NCBI GenBank assembly: GCA_002427525.1
Contig: DIRP01000012.1
Location: 128,428-192,427, forward strand
From: Bacteroidales bacterium UBA5433
Lineage (GTDB): Bacteria; Bacteroidota; Bacteroidia; Bacteroidales; UBA932
Length of the DNA: 64,000 nt
Direction: 5' to 3'
The notes under the pieces were generated by a model, which saw only the letters and a program-made list of their open reading frames with translations, made no database searches and was not told the origin of the DNA. A program made the translations under genes and the position numbers. Positions 8,340 to 17,192 of the stretch are shown one piece after another; position 1 is the stretch's first letter; the number at the start of each line of letters is the position of its first letter.

Positions 8340-8434
8340 GGATAAATAATGAATGGTTTTTTGAACTAAAAACGTACACAAAAAAAGATGCGAAATCTGT
8401 TTTACAGGCGGGAGGTCAAATCCCGCCTTTTTTT
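8340..8434 (+). ncRNA. Candidate small RNA or attenuated leader
   Basis: A transcript from the promoter at 8302-8333 would run about 95 nt and end at the strong terminator at 8407-8434. The only reading frame inside is a 6-codon one (8349-8369, MNGFLN). The kinase gene downstream has its own -7 box after the terminator (8450-8457). This fits either an independent small RNA or a 5' leader with an attenuator for the lytS-like/lytTR/menA operon. It matches no RNA family I recognise. Confidence 0.45.
8407..8434 (+). terminator. Intrinsic terminator
   Basis: GGCGGGA (8407-8413) pairs with TCCCGCC (8421-8427) around a 7-nt loop, followed by seven T. It lies 185 bp after the M16 stop codon and could end that transcript as well as the candidate small RNA. 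Confidence 0.85.
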
Positions 8435-8449
8435 ATATCAATACTTAGT

Positions 8450-8457
8450 TAAATTTG
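8450..8457 (+). promoter_or_regulatory. -7 box for the LytS-like kinase gene
   Basis: TAAATTTG, ending 20 nt before the ATG at 8478. No clear -33 box because the preceding terminator T-run occupies that place. Confidence 0.45.
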
Positions 8458-8477
8458 TATATTCGTCAACGAATTCT

Positions 8478-9518
8478 ATGGCTGAGCATAACGAATACCA
8501 AATTGAAAAAGAACTTAGAAAACTAAGAAGGCTGGAAAACCTGACCTTGTGGGGTATTATCAGTGTAGCTTTTCTTACCCCCTTATTGTTTCAGCAGCAT
8601 GTTTTTGCTCTTTGGGTCATGCTATCTCCTTTTTTTATTGGTTTGCTGCTGCATCATTATGTATACGTTCCTTTTTTTCTGTTTAAAGAACATTTCTTTA
8701 CGTACTTGTTTCTTTTTTCTACTTTATGGCTGGGTATTGTATTTAGCTGTGAGGCTATTGTTGATATAATAGAGGTAAAGTACGGAATCCGCTGGGTTAA
8801 TTTTATCCCTTATGAATCTACGTTACTAAGCAACTTTATTATTGCTCTGTTTCTTCTGGGTATGAATACCGCACTAAGGCTTGTGTTTCGTAGCATCAAA
8901 GATAAGATGTTGACAAATGAAGCGGATACAAAATTAATGAGGTACAAAATGGAATTTTTACAATTTCAGATCAGCCCTCATTTTCTCATGAATACACTGA
9001 ATAACATACATGCCTTAGTAGGTACGGATGAAGAGAAAGCCAAAGAGGCCATAGTGAGTCTGTCCCGCCTTTTACGTTATATGCTGTATGAAAGCACGCC
9101 GGATACGACCATATCTTTTGAAAGGCAAATGGAAATATTCAGGGCTTATTGCAATTTGAACCTGCTGCGTTACGGAGACAATGTAAAACTAAGCATAACG
9201 GTACCCAGGGATATGCCCAATATACAGCTGCCACCGCTAATCATGATTGTTTTTATAGAGAATGCCTTTAAACATGGAATTGTATATGGAGAAGATACGT
9301 ACATTGCTATGAATTTTTGGGTAGAGCCCGGCATGTTTCATTTTTCAATTACCAATACAATATTTCCCGATAAACCAAAAGCTGTTAAAGAGGGGGGAGT
9401 GGGCATTAAGAATGTTAAGGAGCGATTGAGCCTGCTGTATGGAAACAATTATAAACTGACCATGGATGCAACAGAATCGGAATTTATTGTACATTTACAA
9501 CTCCCACTAACTAAATAG
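8478..9518 (+). CDS. LytS/YehU-type sensor histidine kinase
   Basis: 346-residue membrane kinase of the His_kinase (PF06580) family. About four membrane segments occupy residues 20-150 without a recognisable sensor domain. A short coiled region then leads to the phospho-acceptor box QFQISPHFLMNTLNNIHALV, the N-box FIENAFKHG and the G-box GGVGIKNVKERL. The start at 8478 (MAEHNEY) is chosen because the longer frame would read through the terminator and -7 box. It is 3 nt upstream of the LytTR regulator, its expected partner. The signal is unknown. This pair type is common in Bacteroidota. Confidence 0.93.
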   Translation: MAEHNEYQIEKELRKLRRLENLTLWGIISVAFLTPLLFQQHVFALWVMLSPFFIGLLLHHYVYVPFFLFKEHFFTYLFLFSTLWLGIVFSCEAIVDIIEVKYGIRWVNFIPYESTLLSNFIIALFLLGMNTALRLVFRSIKDKMLTNEADTKLMRYKMEFLQFQISPHFLMNTLNNIHALVGTDEEKAKEAIVSLSRLLRYMLYESTPDTTISFERQMEIFRAYCNLNLLRYGDNVKLSITVPRDMPNIQLPPLIMIVFIENAFKHGIVYGEDTYIAMNFWVEPGMFHFSITNTIFPDKPKAVKEGGVGIKNVKERLSLLYGNNYKLTMDATESEFIVHLQLPLTK

Positions 9519-9521
9519 TAT

Positions 9522-10265
9522 ATGAAAATCAGGTGTATTGCTATAGATGATGAACCTCTTGCTCTTCAACAAATAGCTATGTACGTTGGGAAAATACCCT
9601 ATTTGGAGCTCGTGAGAGCTTGTGCCGGTCCCACAGAGGCTATGGAAGTTATGGCAACGGAAAAAATCGATGCCATTTTTACCGATATAGAAATGCCTGA
9701 TATCAACGGTATGGAGTACATACGTTCCTTAAAAGAAAAACCCATTATTGTATTTGTTACAGCCTATTCGGATTTTGCTGTAGAGGGGTTTAAAGCAGAT
9801 GCAACAGACTACCTGCTTAAACCGTTTAGCTTGACAGATTTCATGAGGAGTGCAGAAAAGGTGAAACAACAATACGAGCTTAGGAATGCAGTTTCCCTGG
9901 TCACTTCGGATGAAAACAAGGCAGCCAACAAATGGGACAGTGAATATGTATTTGTCAGAGCAGATTCCCGTACGGTAAGACTTCAAATATCCGATATCCA
10001 ATATATTGAGAGCAGAAAGGAGTATGTGATTATCTTTTTAGAAAACAGCAAACCGGTAATGACACTTTTTAGTCTGAAAAGCATAGAAGAACGTTTGCCA
10101 AAAGACTCCTTTATGAGGGTACACAGGTCTTTTATTGTGAATCTGAAAAAAATTACGGAAGTAGTTCAGAATCGTATTGTTTTCAACAAAGAAGCCAGTG
10201 TGCCTATTGGAGATCAATATAAGAAAGATTTCCAGGAATTTTTAAATCAATTCTTTCTGAAGTAG
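9522..10265 (+). CDS. LytTR-family response regulator
   Basis: 247 residues. The receiver domain has the acidic pair DD(9-10), the phospho-acceptor Asp 55 in FTDIEMPD, the Thr in FVTAYSDFA and the Lys in DYLLKPFS. A LytTR DNA-binding domain follows (about 140-245: FVRADSRTVRLQISDIQYIES...MRVHRSFIVNLKKI). It binds DNA through a beta-fold instead of a helix-turn-helix. It is translated almost continuously with the LytS-like kinase and is followed by menA after 6 nt, so menA may share its mRNA. Confidence 0.95.
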   Translation: MKIRCIAIDDEPLALQQIAMYVGKIPYLELVRACAGPTEAMEVMATEKIDAIFTDIEMPDINGMEYIRSLKEKPIIVFVTAYSDFAVEGFKADATDYLLKPFSLTDFMRSAEKVKQQYELRNAVSLVTSDENKAANKWDSEYVFVRADSRTVRLQISDIQYIESRKEYVIIFLENSKPVMTLFSLKSIEERLPKDSFMRVHRSFIVNLKKITEVVQNRIVFNKEASVPIGDQYKKDFQEFLNQFFLK

Positions 10266-10271
10266 TTTGGT

Positions 10272-11162
10272 ATGTGGCATATCGTGCAAAGTTTGCGTCC
10301 CCGAACCTTATTTCTGTCTGTTTCTTCTATTCTGACGGGGGTTCTCCTGGCCCGCAAACAAGGTTTTTTCTCACGGCCTGTGTTTTTTTTTCTATTGCTT
10401 ACGGGCTGCCTTTTACAGGCTTTGTCCAACCTTGTTAACGAATTGGGTGATTGGGAAAAAGGTACGGATAAGGTACAAACATCCAGAAAGCCTTTAAGTC
10501 TGCAAAGCAATACAATAAAGGAAAGACAGTTTAAGTACTTGATAGTCTTTATGGCTTTGCTTGCTGTGGGATCCGGTCTGGTTCTTATACGGATTGCCTG
10601 CGGTTCTTTTGTACGTTTGGACTCTTTGTTGTTTCTGGTTGCCGGAGCCGTATCCGTTGCTGCCGCCATATTGTATTCTTTAGGTAAAAAACCTTATGGT
10701 TATTATGGAGCAGGAGACCTGGCTGTTTTTCTGTTCTTTGGTCCTGTGGCTGTTGCGGGAAGCTATTACCTGATGGCCGGGGCTTTAGATCTACGTGTTT
10801 TTTACATTGCAACCGCTGTTGGTTTGCTATGCACAGCGGTGTTGAACGTTAACAACATCAGGGATTTTGAAAACGACAAAAACTATGGAAAACGTACTTT
10901 TGCTGTAATCTTATCAGAAGCAGGAGGTATTCGTGGTACGGCACCGGCAAAAGTATATCAAGGGTTGCTGCTTGTTTGTGCTTTGTTGTTGTCTGTTGTT
11001 TTTGCCTTCCCGATAGGCCGGCGTGGTTTTATGTTTCTGGCTTCGGTACCGTTTTTTATCCTACACCTTATATGGGTAAAGAGTAAAGAAGGACCGGCTC
11101 TGGACAAAGCCCTACCCATCCTGGTGGCGGGCATTTTTGTTTATGCTCTTTCTTTCCTGTAA
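10272..11162 (+). CDS. menA: 1,4-dihydroxy-2-naphthoate prenyltransferase
   Basis: 296-residue UbiA-superfamily membrane enzyme. It attaches the polyprenyl chain to 1,4-dihydroxy-2-naphthoate in menaquinone synthesis. Both Asp-rich diphosphate-binding motifs are present: NLVNELGDWEKGTDK (about residues 53-67) and NNIRDFENDKNYGKRT (about 194-209). Eight or nine hydrophobic segments surround them. It follows the LytTR regulator closely. The convergent pgpH ends only 8 bp away. No other men genes are in the window. Confidence 0.94.
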   Translation: MWHIVQSLRPRTLFLSVSSILTGVLLARKQGFFSRPVFFFLLLTGCLLQALSNLVNELGDWEKGTDKVQTSRKPLSLQSNTIKERQFKYLIVFMALLAVGSGLVLIRIACGSFVRLDSLLFLVAGAVSVAAAILYSLGKKPYGYYGAGDLAVFLFFGPVAVAGSYYLMAGALDLRVFYIATAVGLLCTAVLNVNNIRDFENDKNYGKRTFAVILSEAGGIRGTAPAKVYQGLLLVCALLLSVVFAFPIGRRGFMFLASVPFFILHLIWVKSKEGPALDKALPILVAGIFVYALSFL

Positions 11163-11170
11163 GTTGTGTG

Positions 11171-13204
11171 TTACTTTAAACGCTTTCTTTTAGGATACGT
11201 AATGCGGGAATGGTATATTTCCTGAATTTGAACGTTCAGGATTTCTTTTATTTTTCGTAATTCCCTGTACGTAATATCTGCATTCTGAAGCTGTTCCTCA
11301 GAAACCTGTTGGCGGACCATTTTGTCAACCATGGCAGAAATATTTTCCGGGGTATAATCTTTCAGACTCCTGCAAGCCGCTTCAACTGCATCTGCAAGCA
11401 TAACTACTACGTGTTCACGTGTTGTTGGGAGTTGCCCTTCGTAGGTGAAATCTTCCACATTTTCCGGATCTCCGCCTTCGTTGCACCAGGCAGTATAAAA
11501 CGCCTCTGTGCGGGTTCTTCCATGATGTGTTTCTATGAAATCAGTAATAAGCACCGGGAGACCGAATTTTTTTGCGATATTTTTTCCGTCCTCAACATGT
11601 TGAATGATAATTCGTGCGCTTTCTCTTGGATTGAGTAACGAGTGGGGGTTAAAGCCGGCTGTTTGATTCTCTGTAAAGTACTGAGGATTATTAATTTTTC
11701 CAATATCATGATATAAAGCTCCTACGCGGCATAAGAGCGCATTAGCTCCGATATTGCGGGCTGCCATTTCTGCCAGGTTAGCTACTTGCAACGAATGCTG
11801 CATGGTTCCCGGAGCTTTTTCAGACAATTCCCGAAGTGCTTTATTGCCGGTATCGGCCAGATCCCTCAAGCGGGAAAGGGAGACAAAACCAAAAATCTTT
11901 TCGAAAAGAAAGACCAAAGGATAAGAGGCTACCATGAGGATGGAAGCCATTCCGTAGTTCTTGAAAATCATACCACTCAGCTGCTCAAAAGAACCCTCGG
12001 AAATTAGGTGAAAAGAAATATCCGAAATTAAATAAGCAAAAAATACAAGCAAGGCAGACATGAACTGCTGCCAACCACTTCCCCAGAATTTAAAAACAAA
12101 TACAGCAACACCTCCGGCCATGATGTTAATCAGAAGCAACTGGTAGCTGTCAGTGATGATAGCTAACGGTATCAGAAAAACAATATACAAAGGCAGGGAA
12201 AGACGTGTAGGGAAAAAAGAGTCCATAAAAAGGACAATAACAGGAAAAGGAAGCAGGTACAGGAATGAGGGTTCAATTTTGTACAGGAGGGCTGCTCCGG
12301 CAACTGTCAGAACAAATAGAAAGAGAATGAAAACAATTTCCGGAATGCGTTGGAGTATCTGTGGTGAAATAGCTTTAATGAGAATAAAAATGAGGAATAA
12401 AGAAAGAATTATCCACAACGTCTGGCCAATAATCAACAGAATGATGTTGCCGGAAAAACCAATTTTTGTGCTGTATTCTGCTCGTAACGAATTCAGTATC
12501 TGTTCTGAGTAACCTGTAACTACTTCTCCTTTGCTGATAATGCGTTGCCCTGTGTGGACAATTCCCTTCGTAAGCGAAATATCCTGTAAGCTGCTTGCCT
12601 GCACTGCATGGGTTGTACCCTCGTCGTAAAGCAGATTTGGGGTAAGAAAAATGGTGAGATCTATGCCGGAAGCTACAATAATGGCAGATTCTGAACGCGA
12701 AAATTTTTCAATGCCGTTGAGAAAGGCTTCTTTGGCAGCTGTGAGAGAAAAGATATCTGTCAAGGGTTTTTTATCTGCCATTTTCCCGTGTACAACTGCC
12801 AGTCCGGTTTCCGGATTCAATTCATTGAATCGGGCATCGTCCAGGATACCCCGGCTGTAAATATTTTTATACAAGGAAAGAAGTTTGCTTAATATTTCAT
12901 CGGGCAGAAGAGCTTGTTCCGCTTCTGCAGAAAATGATCTGAGCTGTTCCGCTTCAATGTCCGGTTTTAATAAGAAGTAGGGGGTAAAATTGCGTGTAAT
13001 TTTGTCACGTTCTGTCCGTAGTTCTTCGTCTGTTTTTAGAATAGGAAAATCAAACGATGCGTCCAGATTTTCATACATCCATGGACTTCCTTTCTGGAAT
13101 TGGTATTTGAATTGTCCTTCGCGCGGCAGGGAGATTACAATAAGTACGGCTGCAATTATGAAAATAAGCGGAATAAGTATTTTTTCTTTTTCTTTTTTAG
13201 TCAT
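11171..13204 (-). CDS. pgpH: Membrane HD-domain phosphodiesterase (PgpH/YqfF family)
   Basis: 677 residues. A first membrane helix (about 9-26) precedes a large extracytoplasmic 7TMR-HDED domain (about 40-240), a block of seven hydrophobic segments (about 250-440) and a cytoplasmic HD domain (about 460-640). Metal ligands are visible in HSLQVANLAEMAA, ALYHDIGKINNPQYF and FIETHHG. In Listeria and Bacillus this family hydrolyses the second messenger c-di-AMP to pApA; the same role is inferred here. It overlaps the upstream nuclease gene by 8 bp and is the last gene of the ssrA-led run. Confidence 0.9.
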   Translation of the reverse strand: MTKKEKEKILIPLIFIIAAVLIVISLPREGQFKYQFQKGSPWMYENLDASFDFPILKTDEELRTERDKITRNFTPYFLLKPDIEAEQLRSFSAEAEQALLPDEILSKLLSLYKNIYSRGILDDARFNELNPETGLAVVHGKMADKKPLTDIFSLTAAKEAFLNGIEKFSRSESAIIVASGIDLTIFLTPNLLYDEGTTHAVQASSLQDISLTKGIVHTGQRIISKGEVVTGYSEQILNSLRAEYSTKIGFSGNIILLIIGQTLWIILSLFLIFILIKAISPQILQRIPEIVFILFLFVLTVAGAALLYKIEPSFLYLLPFPVIVLFMDSFFPTRLSLPLYIVFLIPLAIITDSYQLLLINIMAGGVAVFVFKFWGSGWQQFMSALLVFFAYLISDISFHLISEGSFEQLSGMIFKNYGMASILMVASYPLVFLFEKIFGFVSLSRLRDLADTGNKALRELSEKAPGTMQHSLQVANLAEMAARNIGANALLCRVGALYHDIGKINNPQYFTENQTAGFNPHSLLNPRESARIIIQHVEDGKNIAKKFGLPVLITDFIETHHGRTRTEAFYTAWCNEGGDPENVEDFTYEGQLPTTREHVVVMLADAVEAACRSLKDYTPENISAMVDKMVRQQVSEEQLQNADITYRELRKIKEILNVQIQEIYHSRITYPKRKRLK

Positions 13205-15905
13205 TTATTTTTTCTCTTTGGCAAATGGAAGTATAAGGACAATAGGTACAATTTTCAGAAACTTCTGTTTGTTTAAATGGTACGCTAAAATTAAACAATT
13301 CTTTTAAAAGAGCGTCCAGTTGTGCTAAAAATTCTTCTTGTAATGAAGCCAGTGCCGGCCGGGAGTTCAAGGTATTTTTATTATAAATAATGAATCCGTC
13401 TGATGGGGATGAAAGAGGAGCATTCAGGTAAAATACCAAAGGTATAGGTAATGCTGACTTATTTATTTGATCACCAAACAGGTATGTATAACATAATACC
13501 TGGAAAATATCTCCGTTCTTTTGTGATAATTCAGGGGAAAACAGATCTTCTATGCGGTTGAATGTATTTTTCTTCATTCCGGTCTTATAATCTATCAGAT
13601 AGACTTGTCCCTCTTTTCTGTCAATCCGGTCAACTACTCCTGTTATGGCCACATGTTTGAAAGTTGCCGCATATTTTTTTTCTGTTGCCAATACCGTAAA
13701 CGGCGCCCGTCCGGCGTCGTAAGTAACAAAACGTTTGGTGTAAAAGGTGGCTATTTCATCAAAAAGAACTTGTTCTCCTATACATGCTGTACCGGTGTCT
13801 TGCTGTTGCCGTGTCCTGTGAATCAGGTGTAGCACATCTTCTTTTTCAAGTGTTTTACCCACAACAGGACGGTACAATTGTTCCAGTGCAGCATGAGCTT
13901 TGTTTCCTATTTGCAGGGTGTCGGATAAGCCGGGTAAAATTTCAGGTTCTTTTAAAGACTTAATGTTGGTAAAGAAAAACTGCAAAGGACAACGGATATA
14001 GGACAGCAAAGCCGTTGGACTGAGGGTTTTCCCCGATTCCGGATACAAGTAAGCTTGCAACCGGTCTTTTATTTCGTCTTTTTTATAAACAACAAGAGGT
14101 TTGATTTGAGGTATTTTATAATCAAAGACAAGCGGTGTATATGTAACGGAAATATTGGGAAGTTCATGAGAAATCTGACGTACAAAACGGCTGATTTCTC
14201 CTCCATAAGCCGAGTCGGGGTTGCTGTTGTAAATCAAAAAAACCTTTTTGGCTCGTTGCAGAAGCCTGTAAAAATAATAGGCACGGATTGCCGTATGTTG
14301 TTCGGCAGCAGGAAGTCCAAAGGCTTTGCGTAAGTTGTAAGGAATAACAGATTGTTCCTTGTAGGACCTGGGTAGCAGGTTGTCTTGTGAAGATATGAGA
14401 ATCAGGTTTTCAAAATCCAGACATCTTGTTTCCAGCAGTCCCATGATTTGTAGGCCTGATAAAGGTTCTCCGCTGAAAGGTATTGTTGCCAAAGACAATT
14501 GCTGCCTGGTAAAATCGGCAAATACAGACGGGTTTATTTCCAGTCCCGAATTGCAAACGGATTGGTACAACCTGTTGATTTGTGTTTTTGTTTCTCCGGC
14601 CACCGTGGCTAATAAAGGATCAGCAGACGTCAGAGCAGGGGATTGTTCTGTTCGTTCAATGGTGTGTAGAAGAATTTCATACAGTTCTTGCGTGTCTTTG
14701 GGAACATGCTTCAGTACGTCTTCCAGACCCAGAGCCTGTACATAAGGATGCATGTTGACCGGCAAAAAATCCCTGCCTTCTTTTGGCTGAAAAAAATAGT
14801 ACAACAACGATTGAATCAAAGAAAATAAGGACGTTTGGGAAAGAGGGAAACCCATAGTGGCATTCATCTGTTCTTTTTCATCCGCATTGCTTCCCAAAGC
14901 GTAAAGCAGAGGCACCAAAAGGTCTTCATCCGAAAGGACTACGGCTGTGTTTGTTGTAAAAGGTAAGGAATACTCTTTGAGGATTTGAGGGACAATTCTG
15001 GCCTGCATAACCCGGGATGGTACAGAGATAACCTGAATACCTTCTTTTTTGCTTTGCAGGAGATCTGTCCGGGACGGATCCTCAACGGAAGGAAATTCTT
15101 TGATGTTGTTTCTGAGGAACATGCCTGCTTCCTGTAGGGTGTCCTCTGTGTAAAAAGAGTCGTAATCCCAGAAAAAAGCGGCCTTGTTTTTATCTTTTAG
15201 AAAATGAAATAGTTTTTTTTCACAAGGATTTAGTGCATTAAAGCCTATAAAAACGAATTTGCTGAAAGATTCTGTGTAGCCGTTGCCGGTATTGCTTTCT
15301 AACTCTTGAACCATTTTCTTGTACAACAATCCTTCATAGGCAAGTCCCTTGTTATTAAGCACCCGGTTAAATTGTGAATAAAGTTCCGGAAGAATTTCCC
15401 ACAGTGTAATAAAATGTTTGTTCAGAGGATGGTTGGAACGGTTGGAAAATGCAGACCAAAAAGAAGCCAGTGCTGTTTTTTGCTCTGTGGATAAAAAGCT
15501 GTAATCGTTCTCTATTTGTTGGAGATCCCGTACGTTGTGAAATAAAACTTCCGGGTTCAGCAAGTATTTATCTGCCTGATCAAAGTCGTGTAAAAGTGTA
15601 TTTCCTAAAAACACGAACTGTTCCAGGTTTTCTGTTTTACCTGTAAGCTCTTTATATACCTTAAATAATTCCAGGAGCAGCACATATGGATCGGAAGCCC
15701 TTTGTCCTGTCTGTTTTTCAATAAGTTGGGTGATTCCAAGAACAGTCGGCATCCATATTTCCCGTTCCGGGATAACCGACAGTTCTTTTTGGAAAAAAAG
15801 AGCGGCTCTGCGGCCGGGAAATACCAGGCAACAGGCTCCAATATTCTCTTTGTATTGTTGGTAAAGTGTTTGGGCAGTATGCGCAAGAAAAGAAGTGTGG
15901 CTCAT
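13197..15905 (-). CDS. AddB-like PD-(D/E)XK nuclease family protein
   Basis: 902 residues. The N-terminal two thirds resemble the inactivated helicase-like half of AddB (CLVFPGRRAALFFQKEL is a relic of the nucleotide-binding start, without a Walker A lysine pattern GxGKT). The C-terminal third is a PD-(D/E)XK nuclease: GVVDRIDRKEG and VYLIDYKTG supply the metal ligands near residues 760-780. Cys in SYIRCPLQFFF (about 637) and three Cys in CTYCPYTSIC at the C-terminus form the iron-sulfur staple typical of AddB and RecB-like nucleases. It probably works in double-strand-break repair with an AddA-type helicase encoded elsewhere; none is next to it. It has 4-bp start/stop overlap with the lipoprotein gene upstream. 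Confidence 0.85.
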   Translation of the reverse strand: MSHTSFLAHTAQTLYQQYKENIGACCLVFPGRRAALFFQKELSVIPEREIWMPTVLGITQLIEKQTGQRASDPYVLLLELFKVYKELTGKTENLEQFVFLGNTLLHDFDQADKYLLNPEVLFHNVRDLQQIENDYSFLSTEQKTALASFWSAFSNRSNHPLNKHFITLWEILPELYSQFNRVLNNKGLAYEGLLYKKMVQELESNTGNGYTESFSKFVFIGFNALNPCEKKLFHFLKDKNKAAFFWDYDSFYTEDTLQEAGMFLRNNIKEFPSVEDPSRTDLLQSKKEGIQVISVPSRVMQARIVPQILKEYSLPFTTNTAVVLSDEDLLVPLLYALGSNADEKEQMNATMGFPLSQTSLFSLIQSLLYYFFQPKEGRDFLPVNMHPYVQALGLEDVLKHVPKDTQELYEILLHTIERTEQSPALTSADPLLATVAGETKTQINRLYQSVCNSGLEINPSVFADFTRQQLSLATIPFSGEPLSGLQIMGLLETRCLDFENLILISSQDNLLPRSYKEQSVIPYNLRKAFGLPAAEQHTAIRAYYFYRLLQRAKKVFLIYNSNPDSAYGGEISRFVRQISHELPNISVTYTPLVFDYKIPQIKPLVVYKKDEIKDRLQAYLYPESGKTLSPTALLSYIRCPLQFFFTNIKSLKEPEILPGLSDTLQIGNKAHAALEQLYRPVVGKTLEKEDVLHLIHRTRQQQDTGTACIGEQVLFDEIATFYTKRFVTYDAGRAPFTVLATEKKYAATFKHVAITGVVDRIDRKEGQVYLIDYKTGMKKNTFNRIEDLFSPELSQKNGDIFQVLCYTYLFGDQINKSALPIPLVFYLNAPLSSPSDGFIIYNKNTLNSRPALASLQEEFLAQLDALLKELFNFSVPFKQTEVSENCTYCPYTSICQREKIND

Positions 15906-16768
15906 CTCTTTTGCCTGAAATACTCAGCTGTTCCTCTTATTCCCCGGAAAGAGCCTGTGTCACTATAAATATGTCCTATAGAAGACTGCATAGCATTGTA
16001 ATAAAAAATCAGGGTTGTATCTTCAGCAGCATCTCCGGTGGCCGGAATATAAGAGACTTCAATTGCGTTACCATGGCTGTCATACGAATACAAAAAGAGG
16101 CCTGTTTGTTCCCATTTTTGGTGCTCTTTATTCCAGAACTCCCGTGTGTCTTTTACAGCGTTCTTTTTTTTGTTGTACGTATAGACCTGTCTTGAAGCTG
16201 AGATCCATTCTTTTTCTTGTGTATCCCAGTTGCCTGTTTTTTCCTCCAGCAGTTTGCCTTGTGCATCGTAAGAAAAAGAATGTCTGGCGTGGTTGTACCA
16301 ATTTTCTCCATCCCACACTTCCCTGACAACAAAAAGTAACTGATCTGTTTCATTCCGGATATAATGGTCTTTAAACACATTGTTCCAGCTTTGGGATTCT
16401 ATGGTAAAATCCTGATGAATTTGGGTTTCCGGTAAAGCAGACCGGATGTCATAATGATATTGAATGCGGGACAGGTACAGCCATTTTCCGGTAACCGAAT
16501 CAAGTTGTTCTTTAGTAGAACCGGACAGGTAGCCGTTTGCGTCATAGGCATAGGAGATGCGGTATTCTTTATACCAGGAAAGCCTATCGGCGTCGTATGT
16601 TTCTTTTGTTTCGGTAAATCTGTACCCACGCTCGTCGTAGGTGAACAGATACCTGGCCAGAGCCTGCCCGTTGTTGTCAAATGTCTGAATTGTCCTGGGT
16701 GCCCACGTACTATTTTTTATACAGCCTGTGAGGGCAAGTGCAACCAGGAGAAAACGCATTTTACTCAT
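15902..16768 (-). CDS. Repetitive lipoprotein of unknown function, directly after ssrA
   Basis: 288 residues. It has a very short lipoprotein signal ending in ALALTGC (Cys 16). The start at 16768 or at ATG 16759 is required, since any longer frame would lie inside the tmRNA. The mature part consists of about five divergent units of 40-45 residues with the pattern Y-x-Y-D-x-x-G ... W-x-x-x-x-x (for example LFTYDERGYRF, SYAYDANGYLS, SFSYDAQGKLL, LYSYDSHGNAI). This resembles DUF3836-type and YD-repeat-like surface proteins of Bacteroidota. Function unknown. It begins 1 nt after the mature tmRNA 3' end and overlaps the nuclease gene by 4 bp, so its transcript probably starts at the ssrA promoter. 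Confidence 0.75.
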   Translation of the reverse strand: MSKMRFLLVALALTGCIKNSTWAPRTIQTFDNNGQALARYLFTYDERGYRFTETKETYDADRLSWYKEYRISYAYDANGYLSGSTKEQLDSVTGKWLYLSRIQYHYDIRSALPETQIHQDFTIESQSWNNVFKDHYIRNETDQLLFVVREVWDGENWYNHARHSFSYDAQGKLLEEKTGNWDTQEKEWISASRQVYTYNKKKNAVKDTREFWNKEHQKWEQTGLFLYSYDSHGNAIEVSYIPATGDAAEDTTLIFYYNAMQSSIGHIYSDTGSFRGIRGTAEYFRQKR

Positions 16769-16769
16769 G

Positions 16770-17167
16770 TGGAGATGGGCGGATTCGAACCGCCGTCCAA
16801 ACAGCGCACTCAAAAGCTTTCTACACGTTTATCCTGCAGTTGTTTGTCGGAAGCATGATGCGTACAGGCGCGCCACATACTTCGTATCTCCTAAAATCTT
16901 ATTGTAAAACCGAAGATTTTTTACAACCAGCCTTTTGTAATCGATACCCCATATACCGGAAACCAAAAGGCGAAAAATCCGGTGGGATACTCGTCTTCCC
17001 GGACCTGGTCCGAAAAGATTAAGCGATCAGTCATACAGACGATCAGGCAGCGAGTGCATAATTGTTGTTGCCAGTTAAGGCTTGAGTCCTGAGATTAAGG
17101 AGCCGGGACAAAATGCTCCACGTGCTTACTTTCCAATGTCGTCTGCTGTCAAAACCAAAACATCCCC
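16770..17167 (-). ncRNA. ssrA: Transfer-messenger RNA (tmRNA)
   Basis: About 398 nt. The 5' end GGGGATG (17161-17167) pairs with the 3' acceptor strand CATCTCC (discriminator A at 16770), and the T-arm GGCGGTTCGAATCCGCC is intact. The tag frame (17043-17072, resume codon GGC) encodes GNNNYALAA followed by TGA. This matches the Bacteroidales form of the tag, which ends in NYALAA. The molecule rescues stalled ribosomes together with SmpB and marks the incomplete protein for proteases. CCA is not encoded. There is no terminator between it and the next gene. Confidence 0.96.
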
Positions 17168-17177
17168 ATTGTGCCTG

Positions 17178-17185
17178 CAAAGATA
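17178..17185 (-). promoter_or_regulatory. -7 box for ssrA
   Basis: TATCTTTG on the minus strand ends 10 nt before the mature tmRNA 5' end, leaving a few nt of precursor. It lies in the 25-nt space between the lysE-type gene and ssrA. Confidence 0.6.
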
Positions 17186-17192
17186 CAAAAAA

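Noticed and set aside
16769..16813. Longer start of the lipoprotein after ssrA
   Set aside because: It would be inside the acceptor and T-arm of the tmRNA.
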